50,360 nucleotides of DNA, taken from an uncultured Collinsella sp. (GTDB lineage Bacteria > Actinomycetota > Coriobacteriia > Coriobacteriales > Coriobacteriaceae). The translations under genes were made by a program, and so were the position numbers. This document shows positions 1 through 6,898 of this stretch, one piece after another. The stretch lies in assembly GCA_900754745.1 (NCBI GenBank), contig CAAEEB010000104.1:1-50360 (forward strand), read 5' to 3'. Below the pieces are notes generated by a model, which ran no database searches, had not been told where the DNA came from, and saw nothing but the letters and a program-made list of their open reading frames with translations. Positions within the stretch are counted from its first letter, which is position 1; each line of letters opens with the position of its first letter.

Positions 1-33
1 TAAAAAGCGGGGCCCGCGTAATGCGAACCCCGC
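1..33 (-). terminator. Terminator after rplL
   Basis: On the minus strand an 11-bp stem (7-17 with 23-33, two G-U pairs) is followed by five U. It lies about 50 bases past the rplL stop and ends the rplJL transcript, so rpoBC does not follow closely by read-through. Confidence 0.85.
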
Positions 34-81
34 CCATGTCACACAGTGGCGACGAAACTACATGCTCGGTGGGAGCAGAAG

Positions 82-459
82 TTACTTGAGGGTGACAGCA
101 GCGCCAGCAGCCTCGAGCTTCTCCTTGGCGGCCTCGGCGTCCTCCTTCTTGGCACCCTCGAGAACAGCCTTGGGAGCGCCCTCGACGACCTCCTTGGCCT
201 CCTTCAGGCCAAGGTTGGTGAGCTCACGGACGGCCTTGATGACCTGGATCTTGTTGTCGCCGAAGCCCTCGAGCACGACGTCAAACTCGGTCTTCTCCTC
301 GGCCTCAGCAGCGCCAGCAGCGGGAGCGGCGACAACAGCGGCAGGAGCAGCGGCGGAAACGCCGAAGGTGTCCTCGATAGCCTTGACGAGCTCGGAAGCC
401 TCGAGAAGGGTCATTTCCTTAAGAGCATCGATGATCTCATCGGTGGTAAGCTTAGCCAT
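82..459 (-). CDS. rplL: 50S ribosomal protein L7/L12
   Basis: Stalk protein of the large ribosomal subunit that recruits translational GTPases. The 125 residues show the N-terminal dimerisation helices, an Ala/Gly-rich hinge near residues 35-50, and the C-terminal domain with the EKTEFDVVL and [20 protein letters not shown] segments. I start at MAKLTTDE (ATG 457-459); the longer frame to 492 lacks a better ribosome site. It follows rplJ by about 100 bases and ends at an intrinsic terminator, so the two form a complete rplJL unit. Confidence 0.97.
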   Translation of the reverse strand: MAKLTTDEIIDALKEMTLLEASELVKAIEDTFGVSAAAPAAVVAAPAAGAAEAEEKTEFDVVLEGFGDNKIQVIKAVRELTNLGLKEAKEVVEGAPKAVLEGAKKEDAEAAKEKLEAAGAAVTLK

Positions 460-561
460 TTCTAAGTCCTTTCGGTTTCCGTGCGGATGCACGGAGATCA
501 GTTAAAACACGGCGCGAATGCGCCAGGGGTGCGGCGTTGCCGCCGCGGGTGAAAACAGCGA

Positions 562-1083
562 CTAGGCTGCCTTCTGCTCGGAGACCTGCTGGATCGAACG
601 AGCGAGACCAGAGGAAACGCCGTTGACGCAGACAGCGATGTCGCGAGCGAAACCGGAGATGAGACCGGCGATCTGGCCGAGAAGCTGATCCTTGGTGGGC
701 AGCTCGGCGATAGCCTTAACATCATCAGCGGAAACGGCCTTGCCGTCGGAGATACCGCCCTTGATCTCAAGGACGCCCTTGGACTTAGCGGAGAAGTCCT
801 TAAGGGCCTTAGCGGCCTCGACCGGCTCGGACTCGTAGAACACATAAGCGACGGGGCCGGCGAGGATCTCGTCGAGCTCGGGCTGCTCCTGGTTCTTGAG
901 AGCGATCTTGACCAGGTTGTTCTTGTAGACCTTCATCTCGGCGCCGCACTCGCGAAGCTGATGACGCAGCTCCTGAGCCTGCTTAACCGTCAGACCGTTG
1001 TAGTTGACGACGAACAGACCGGCGTTCTCGGCGATACGGGACTCGATCTCTGCAACCTTGTCGATTTTGTACTGCTGGGGCAT
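562..1083 (-). CDS. rplJ: 50S ribosomal protein L10
   Basis: L10 anchors the L7/L12 dimers to 23S rRNA and, in known systems, represses its own operon by binding the leader RNA. The 173 residues begin MPQQYKIDKVAEIESRI, followed by FVVNYNGLTVKQAQELR, typical of L10; the C-terminal helix that binds L12 is Ala-rich. The start has a strong AGGAGG site. Oddly, rplK-rplA are not immediately upstream but 24 kb away (24940-26193), so this pair has its own promoter and leader. Confidence 0.97.
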   Translation of the reverse strand: MPQQYKIDKVAEIESRIAENAGLFVVNYNGLTVKQAQELRHQLRECGAEMKVYKNNLVKIALKNQEQPELDEILAGPVAYVFYESEPVEAAKALKDFSAKSKGVLEIKGGISDGKAVSADDVKAIAELPTKDQLLGQIAGLISGFARDIAVCVNGVSSGLARSIQQVSEQKAA

Positions 1084-1293
1084 GAATTACACCTCCTCGA
1101 ATTCTTTCCGGGCACGGTCCGCCACAAGGACGTGACGGGGGCATGTCCAAAAAGAAAGCCCCCGCGCTGCATGAGCGACGGGGGCGAGAAGACATATCTA
1201 CTCGACCACCTCGGCTGGCGGGATATCCCATTAAGCTCGCGGGCGATGCCCGTTTGCACCGGCTGTCTCTGGCAGCGGATTCGTGCGTGAACC
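1084..1293 (-). promoter_or_regulatory. rplJL leader with internal terminator (L10-leader type)
   Basis: About 210 bases of untranslated RNA precede rplJ. At 1158-1185 a stem of GCCCCC/GGGGGC is followed on the minus strand by a U-rich run (1149-1157), a clear intrinsic terminator 75 bases before the start codon. The strand GACGGGGGC occurs twice (1134-1142 and 1177-1185), so two alternative pairings with the same C-rich strand are possible. This fits autoregulation by L10-L12 binding. The mechanism is inferred; the hairpins are seen. Confidence 0.7.
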
Positions 1294-1299
1294 GAAAGT

Positions 1300-1328
1300 A
1301 TTATGGCGGGGACCCCGGCGTCGGTCAA
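1300..1328 (-). promoter_or_regulatory. rplJL promoter
   Basis: On the minus strand, -35 TTGACC (1323-1328) and -10 CATAAT (1300-1305) are separated by 17 bases, which is near consensus. The -35 box lies inside the left end of the long palindrome at 1318-1537. Confidence 0.75.
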
Positions 1329-1537
1329 CGGAAAACCGGGCTGCACACAATTCCACCATCCGACACGCGCCGCCGAAGGCCAGGCGCAAGGTTTTCGCTC
1401 GGTCAAGTCCTGGCTCGCACGAAGAGCACATTAAGTGCTCTTCGGCTCGTGCGGAATCTACGAAAACCTTGCGCCTGGCCTTCGGCGGCGCGTGCCTGCG
1501 TTGACTTTGGACAGCCCGGGTTTTCGTTGAGCGACGC
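1318..1537. repeat. 220-bp imperfect palindrome
   Basis: The two arms mirror each other across a centre at about 1432. The innermost part is GAAGAGCAC-attaa-GTGCTCTTC (1421-1443). The middle part GCCGCCGAAGGCCAGGCGCA (1370-1389) is exactly repeated as its complement at 1472-1491. The outermost part (1318-1343 against 1512-1537) shares ACCGGGCTG/CAGCCCGGGT. It fills the space between the rplJ promoter and the aminotransferase stop and encodes nothing convincing. It could be a degenerate MITE-like element or a very long hairpin. Its left tip carries the -35 box of the rplJL promoter. Confidence 0.8.
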
Positions 1538-1589
1538 GCCCCACGCATAACCCTTGTGTCGGTGGGCTGATGTGTTGCATCCCTGAGGA

Positions 1590-2726
1590 TTACAAAGTCG
1601 AAATGAAGGTGGACAGGCGGCGGAGACCTTCGTCCAGGTTTTCGTCGGAGACGCAGTAGCTTAGGCGGATGTGGCCTTCGGTTCCGAAGCAGTCGCCTGG
1701 GACTAGGGCTACGTTTGCTTCTTTGATGGCTTTGATGCAGAAGGCTTCGCTTGTTAGGCCGAATTGTTTGATGCTCGGGAAAGTGTAGAAGGCTCCTGCG
1801 GGCTCTACTGCGTCGAGGCCCATAGCGTTTAAGGCTGCGAGCACGCGTTTGCGGCGGGCTCGGTAGACTTTGAGCATGGGGGTTGGGTCGACGGTCAGGG
1901 CTCGCGCTGCTGCGTCCATCTCAAATGAAACGGCACTCGATACTAGGTATTGGTGTGCTTTTGCGATCTCGGCGATGACGGGGGCTGCCGCTGCGAGCCA
2001 ACCCAAGCGCCAGCCAGTCATAGCCCAGGGCTTGGAGAAGCTCTCGATGACCACCGTCTGCTCGCGTAGCTCCGGGTGGCGCTGGGCAAATCGCTCGTAG
2101 CCATTCACATAGACCAGACGGTTGTATACGTCGTCGCAGACTACGTAGATGCCCGCCTGCTCCGCTACGCGCGCCACGGCGTCGAGCGATGCCGCGTCGA
2201 GGATGCAGCCCGTAGGATTGTTGGGCGAGCAGATGACGATGGCCTTGGTCGCCGGCGTCACGCAAGCACGAAGTGCGTCCTCGTCAATCTGGAATTGCGC
2301 AGGCTCCGTATCCAAAAAGACCGCTTTGGCGTGATTGGCCACGACGATGCTCTCGTACAGGCCAAAGGCCGGCGTGGGGATGATGACCTCGTCGCCGGGG
2401 TTGAGCATAGCCATGAATGTTGCCGACAGGGCCTCGGTCGCGCCGTCGGTCAGGATGACCTCGTCGGCGGAAAACGTAAGGCCCGCGTCACCCATATATT
2501 TGGACAGCGCCTCGCGCAAGGCAGGACGACCGTTGTTGGGCGGATAGTGCGTGTCTCCGCGATCCAACGAAGCAGTCACCTCGGCGCTAATCACGTCGGG
2601 CGTGGGAAAATCAGGCTCGCCGAGCGCAAGCGCAATGCATCCCGGATGCTGGGCGGCGAGCGCGTTGATTCGGCGGATGCCAGAGGGCTTGAGCGTGGCA
2701 AGCGAAGTATTCATGGGCAGGCGCAT
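1590..2726 (-). CDS. PLP-dependent aminotransferase, class I/II (aspartate aminotransferase-like)
   Basis: Cytoplasmic fold-type I aminotransferase, 378 residues. Visible are YPPNNGRPALREA (61-73), the SPNNPTG loop (167-173), the cofactor aspartate in VCDDVYN (196-202) and the Schiff-base lysine K232 in SFSKPWAMTGWRLGW. A C-terminal HIRLSYC holds the carboxylate-binding arginine. This is the branch annotated aspartate, aromatic or alanine aminotransferase; the substrate cannot be told. The start follows AAGGAA. The last 90 or so codons use A- and C-ending codons (CCA, GTA, CTA, GAA) more than the rest, possibly from recombination. Confidence 0.9.
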   Translation of the reverse strand: MRLPMNTSLATLKPSGIRRINALAAQHPGCIALALGEPDFPTPDVISAEVTASLDRGDTHYPPNNGRPALREALSKYMGDAGLTFSADEVILTDGATEALSATFMAMLNPGDEVIIPTPAFGLYESIVVANHAKAVFLDTEPAQFQIDEDALRACVTPATKAIVICSPNNPTGCILDAASLDAVARVAEQAGIYVVCDDVYNRLVYVNGYERFAQRHPELREQTVVIESFSKPWAMTGWRLGWLAAAAPVIAEIAKAHQYLVSSAVSFEMDAAARALTVDPTPMLKVYRARRKRVLAALNAMGLDAVEPAGAFYTFPSIKQFGLTSEAFCIKAIKEANVALVPGDCFGTEGHIRLSYCVSDENLDEGLRRLSTFISTL

Positions 2727-2819
2727 GGCGTTCCTTTCGTAAGGGTTGCACTAGGATAGCGCGGCTAGGCGCCGCCAGACGGTGTAACCTAAACGGAAAC
2801 CAACTGGAAAGGAGGTGGC

Positions 2820-3482
2820 ATGGAGACGATCGCGCGCGGCGATGTACCAAAAACGCTGCAAACCATTGCGTATATCAGCATTCCCAATAGCTCCGATCTT
2901 GAGTTTTTGCTCTGGGACCTGCAGGATGCCATCGCGGCGTATGCCCGGCTTTCCGGCACCGTGTCCCCTCGCCCGGTTGACCTGAAGGCAGATGATGCCA
3001 ATGCCGCCGTCGATGGTATCGTACTGGCCGCTAAAGACATGGCTGACGATGAGTCATTAACGGCTATCGAGCGGGCGCTCGATCGTTTTGGCGGTACTGG
3101 AACGCGTGTCTACGTGGTTATCCAGGCCACCTGTGAGAGCCCCGAGCCGGCACACGAGGTCGTCAAGCGTCTTCGCAAGGCATGCGAGCGCCATAACCAA
3201 TTGTGGTGTGGCGGCGTTGTCATCTGTGCCGGCAGCGGCTTCGCGGCGCTTCGTCATTCTCCGCGCATGGGACTTTTGCGCCGACCGTTTTCGGAGGCCA
3301 TGGATAAGCTTGTGGGCGCTGTGCGCATGGGCTGCTCCGTTGAGCATGCGCAGCTGCTTGGCGGTGGCAATGCCGGTAGCGTCGATGCCGACGGCATGGT
3401 GCGCGTCAAGCCCGCGCTGCCCGCACCGATCTGGCATGCCATCATGAAACGCCTCGGCACCCGCGCCCAATCAGATATCTAA
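2820..3482 (+). CDS. Conserved hypothetical protein, possibly flavodoxin-fold
   Basis: A 220-residue soluble protein that I do not recognise with certainty. It starts at ATG 2820 after GGAAAGGAGG. An N-terminal region of about 90 residues is followed by TRVYVVIQATCESPEPAHEVVKRL (residues 98-121) and LWCGGVVICAGSGFAAL, an alternating strand-helix pattern. The C-terminal PAPIWHAIMKRLG resembles the end of some NAD(P)H-dependent FMN reductase-like proteins, but no cofactor motif is clear. It is divergent from the aminotransferase and convergent with the DNA glycosylase gene, so it is probably a single-gene unit. Confidence 0.75.
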   Translation: METIARGDVPKTLQTIAYISIPNSSDLEFLLWDLQDAIAAYARLSGTVSPRPVDLKADDANAAVDGIVLAAKDMADDESLTAIERALDRFGGTGTRVYVVIQATCESPEPAHEVVKRLRKACERHNQLWCGGVVICAGSGFAALRHSPRMGLLRRPFSEAMDKLVGAVRMGCSVEHAQLLGGGNAGSVDADGMVRVKPALPAPIWHAIMKRLGTRAQSDI

Positions 3483-3483
3483 A

Positions 3484-4047
3484 TTACAGAGCGCCCCAAT
3501 CAACGGCCTCGCGCCAGCGCTCGACAAGGCGTTCCAGGCGCCATGCCGCATTGGCGGGACTTGTCGACGGCAGAACGATGGCCGGCAGCCCGGTGCGCTC
3601 TTGTAGATAGCGCTTGTAGAGCCGACCTGCCGTGCCGCCGTTGCATATCACCTGCTCAATGGGAGCTGCGCCGGTAATGCGCTCGATATGTGCCGGCACA
3701 ACGTTTTTGATGCTCGCGTCGCTTGAGCCCTTGATGTCACAGCTCTCAATCACATCCCACAGGGCAACGCCGCCGTTCAGCAGCATGGAACGCTTGACAG
3801 CAACCGAGGCATCGAGCGTCGCGGGCTTGCCGCTTGTCAAAGGATCGCCCTCGTTGGGCGGCACGGGCACACCGAGGCACGCGGCCATCACGCGCCAAAA
3901 GCGGTTCTGCGGATTGCCGTAGTAGAAGGCATTGGCGCGCGAGAGCACCGAGGGAAACGACCCCAGCACCAAAACGCGCGAGTGCTCGTCAAACACGGGC
4001 TCAAACCCATGCTCAATATGTTGATAGCCCTCGTCCGGCGCGGCCAC
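3484..4047 (-). CDS. DNA-deoxyinosine glycosylase (uracil-DNA glycosylase family 6)
   Basis: Removes hypoxanthine (deaminated adenine) from DNA to begin base-excision repair. The 187 residues carry the family-6 signature VLVLGSFPSVLSRANAFYYG (26-45), then GNPQNRFW, and a late VLPSTSPANAAW strand. The start is GTG at 4047 behind GAGGG. It begins three bases after the amylase stop, so the two are co-transcribed, although nothing links their functions. Confidence 0.88.
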   Translation of the reverse strand: MAAPDEGYQHIEHGFEPVFDEHSRVLVLGSFPSVLSRANAFYYGNPQNRFWRVMAACLGVPVPPNEGDPLTSGKPATLDASVAVKRSMLLNGGVALWDVIESCDIKGSSDASIKNVVPAHIERITGAAPIEQVICNGGTAGRLYKRYLQERTGLPAIVLPSTSPANAAWRLERLVERWREAVDWGAL

Positions 4048-4050
4048 GAG

Positions 4051-5427
4051 CTAGGCCCTCAGCAGATAGCGCACCTCATAGGGTGCAAGCTCGAGGGTAC
4101 CCGTCAGCTCGACCGTGGGCGCATCGTCGGCAAGCAGGTCGACGAAGGAGCCGCTGAGTTCGCCGGCTCCAAAGGTGTAGGGCTCGTTCACGGCATTGAC
4201 CGCCACGAGCACCGTCGCGTCGTCGCAGGCGCGCTCGAACAGCAGCTGCTTGTTCTGAATCACCACGTTGCGATAGGCACCGTAGTTGAGGGCACGAGCC
4301 GCCGCGTCGTTTGCCGAGCGCAGGTGCGCGAGCTGCTCGATGAAGGCCGTCAGCTCGTTGGGCGCAGGCTCATCGAGCGCAGGACGCAGCGCCCAATCGC
4401 CATCGGAACCGCCCTTTTCGCCGGCAATCCCCCACTCGCTGCCATAGTAGACGCACGGAATGCCCGGCATGCCAAACAGCATGCCATAGGCGGGGCGCAG
4501 GCAGGACTTGTCGGTAAGGATGCTCGCCAGGCGCGGCACATCGTGGTTGTCGACAAACGACAGCAGATGCTTGCCGCGATAAATGCACCACGGGTCACCG
4601 CCAAACTGGCGATGCAGCGAGTGGGCAATCTCGAACATGTTGACCGAGTTAAAGCTGGAGTACAGGCCCTTGTAGCACTCGTAGTTGGTGCAGGAGTCGA
4701 GCATCTCGTCGTTGACGATCTGGTTGTAGTCGCCGTGGAGCGTCTCACCGATCAGCACGAAGTCGGGCTTGAGCTCACGGGTAAAAGTATGCAGGCGACG
4801 CATGAAGTCGCGGTCGAGCATATAGGCGACGTCCAGACGCAGGCCGTCGATGCCAAAGACCTCGGCCCAGCGACGCACGGACTCAAGCAGGTAGTCGACC
4901 ACGGCGGGATTTTGCAGGTTGAGCTTCACAAGCTCAAAATGGCCCTCCCAGCCCTCGTACCAAAAGCCGTCGCCATAGCACGAGTCGCCGTCAAAGCTAA
5001 TGTGGAACCAGTCCTTGTAGGGCGAGTCCCACTTGCGCTCCTGCACATCGCGGAAAGCCCAAAAGCCGCGACCGACGTGGTTGAAGACGGCATCGAGCAC
5101 CACGCGAATGCCATGGGCGTGCAGTGTCTCGCACACGGCGGCAAAGTCGGCATCGCTGCCTAGGCGGCGGTCGATGTGGCGCAGGCTGCGCGTGTCGTAG
5201 CCATGGCTATCGGACTCGAGCGGCGGGTTGATGAGCACGGCGCCAATGCCAAGTTCCTGCAGGTAATCGGCCCATTGGGCAATTTTCATAATGGGGGCAT
5301 CGGGGTTAGGCGCGGCGACGACAGTTTGGGATAGTTCATCCTCGGCAACGGGGGCGGCGTTTTCGCGCGGAGCTCCGCAAAAGCCCAGCGGATAGATCTG
5401 ATAGAACGTCGTCTCGTATGCCCACAT
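4051..5427 (-). CDS. GH13 alpha-amylase-family glycosyl hydrolase
   Basis: A 458-residue cytoplasmic alpha-glucan hydrolase without a signal peptide. All four GH13 regions are present: DAVFNH (112-117), GLRLDVAY with nucleophile D199, IGETLH with acid/base E228, and FVDNHD with D296. The N terminus, MWAYETTFYQIYPLGF, enters the barrel directly with no N-terminal domain; a short beta-domain closes the protein. This is the maltodextrin-glucosidase/neopullulanase-like type acting on imported oligosaccharides; exact specificity is unknown. The start has GGGAGG. Confidence 0.92.
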   Translation of the reverse strand: MWAYETTFYQIYPLGFCGAPRENAAPVAEDELSQTVVAAPNPDAPIMKIAQWADYLQELGIGAVLINPPLESDSHGYDTRSLRHIDRRLGSDADFAAVCETLHAHGIRVVLDAVFNHVGRGFWAFRDVQERKWDSPYKDWFHISFDGDSCYGDGFWYEGWEGHFELVKLNLQNPAVVDYLLESVRRWAEVFGIDGLRLDVAYMLDRDFMRRLHTFTRELKPDFVLIGETLHGDYNQIVNDEMLDSCTNYECYKGLYSSFNSVNMFEIAHSLHRQFGGDPWCIYRGKHLLSFVDNHDVPRLASILTDKSCLRPAYGMLFGMPGIPCVYYGSEWGIAGEKGGSDGDWALRPALDEPAPNELTAFIEQLAHLRSANDAAARALNYGAYRNVVIQNKQLLFERACDDATVLVAVNAVNEPYTFGAGELSGSFVDLLADDAPTVELTGTLELAPYEVRYLLRA

Positions 5428-5498
5428 AGCAACCTCCCGGTAAGCTCAACACAACGACATCCATTGTATGCCCGGCTTGTATCCTCTTCCCCAAAATA

Positions 5499-5565
5499 AG
5501 TTGCGGTGGAATAGTTCCTGCTTGGGCATTCAGAGGCCTTAAACAGGAACTATTCCACCGCAACT
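5499..5565. repeat. Perfect 22-bp hairpin, family 2, copy 1
   Basis: Arms 5499-5520 and 5544-5565 pair perfectly over 22 bp; the loop is 23 bases. A near-identical element lies at 11289-11353 (arms nearly the same, loop also 23 bases). The two loops share TTGGGC at the left and GAGGCCTTAAA at the right. It sits between the MFS and amylase genes. No U tract follows on either strand, so it is not an obvious terminator. Confidence 0.9.
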
Positions 5566-5580
5566 GATGAGGGAACGTGA

Positions 5581-6777
5581 TTAGGCGACGGGCTTGGCGC
5601 GGCGGATGGCTGGGAACATTACCGTGATGGCGAGAATGACGCCCACGGCAGCGATCGCACCGCCCGCGAAGCCGATCCAGGCGATACCGGGGCCCGAAAC
5701 CACGGCTCCGCCGATCGCGGTACCCGTGCCAATACCCAGATTGAACAGGCCCGAGAAGATCGACATGGCGACGGCCGACGAGTCCGCCGGCGTGTGCTTG
5801 ATGAGCTCGGCCTGAAACGCCACGTTAAAGGCCGTGGCGCAGCAGCCCCACAGCGCGCAAACAGCGAGAACCGCAGCGAGCGACGACGCGGCCGGGCCCA
5901 TGAGCAGCAGAGCCACCGGCACGCCGGAGAGCGTGATCGCAAGGAACGGAAAACGATGCCCGTCGAACAGGCGACCGAACAGCCAGCTGCCGAGCAGACC
6001 AGAGCAGCCGAACGCCGTCAGCGTCATAGTGATGGCGCTTGCGTCGACATGCGCGACCTGAGCCAGGAAAGGCTCGATATAGCTATAGCCCGTGTAATAG
6101 CCAGTTGCCATGAACACCGTGACCGCATAGAGCGCGATCAGTAACGGGTTCTTGAGCAGCTCGGGCAGTTGCTTGACGGTAAAGCGCTCGCCCGCCGGCA
6201 TGGTTGGAAACACGGTCGCCTGGTAGACGACCGCGACAGCAGACAGTGCTCCGACCACGGCAAACGTCATACGCCAGCCCACGGCCAGGCCAATGGCGCG
6301 GCCGAGCGGCAGGCCGAAGATCTGTGCGATGGAAGAGCCCGTGGCGATCATGCTGATGGCGAGCGCCCCGTGGCGTGTGTCAACCAGGCGCGACGCCATA
6401 ATCGAGGCGACCGACCAGAACACGGCATGTGCGCAAGCGACCACCAGGCGCGCGCAGACCAGGATGGGATAAGTCGGCGCCACAGCGGACAGAAACTGGC
6501 CGAGCGAGAACACGGCGAGCACGCCCAGCAGCATCCGCTTGAACTCGAAACGCGAAGCGAACACCATGAGCGGCAACGACAGCAGCATGACGCCCCAGGC
6601 ATAGACCGAGATCATGATGCCCGCCTGGGCCTCGGTGAGCGAGAACGACGCGGCGATATCAGTCAAAAGGCCGATGGGCATAAACTCCGACGTGTTGAAC
6701 ACGAACGCACAGCAGGTGAGCCCGACGAGCGGGAGCCACTGCCTGAGCGTGATGCCGTCTTGCCTTGCCTGACTCAT
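5581..6777 (-). CDS. MFS transporter, sugar-efflux (SotB/AraJ-like)
   Basis: A 398-residue inner-membrane protein with 12 predicted transmembrane segments. FVFNTSEFMPIGLLTDIA in the first segments is characteristic of the drug:H+ antiporter-1 / sugar-efflux group (AraJ, SotB, YdhP), together with ASRFEFKR in the loop after helix 2. The ATG at 6777 follows GGAG at the right distance; the longer frame begins with TTG and is rejected. The substrate is unknown. The gene stands alone between the family-2 hairpin and the hairpin after feoAB. Confidence 0.87.
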   Translation of the reverse strand: MSQARQDGITLRQWLPLVGLTCCAFVFNTSEFMPIGLLTDIAASFSLTEAQAGIMISVYAWGVMLLSLPLMVFASRFEFKRMLLGVLAVFSLGQFLSAVAPTYPILVCARLVVACAHAVFWSVASIMASRLVDTRHGALAISMIATGSSIAQIFGLPLGRAIGLAVGWRMTFAVVGALSAVAVVYQATVFPTMPAGERFTVKQLPELLKNPLLIALYAVTVFMATGYYTGYSYIEPFLAQVAHVDASAITMTLTAFGCSGLLGSWLFGRLFDGHRFPFLAITLSGVPVALLLMGPAASSLAAVLAVCALWGCCATAFNVAFQAELIKHTPADSSAVAMSIFSGLFNLGIGTGTAIGGAVVSGPGIAWIGFAGGAIAAVGVILAITVMFPAIRRAKPVA

Positions 6778-6819
6778 ATATAACGTCTCCAATCATTTTG
6801 AGCGGAGGCGATTATATAG

Positions 6820-6862
6820 CAACGGCCCCGCATCCGTCAGCAACAGATGCGGGGCCGAAAAC
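6820..6862 (-). terminator. Stem-loop between feoAB and the MFS gene
   Basis: GGCCCCGCATC pairs perfectly with GATGCGGGGCC, about 40 bases past the feoAB stop. No U tract follows, so termination is uncertain. Immediately after it on the minus strand is TATAAT (6821-6826), a good -10 for the MFS gene with only a weak -35 (TGACGG). Confidence 0.5.
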
Positions 6863-6898
6863 AATTCGATACACAGAGGTTGCGCCGTCAATAAATAA

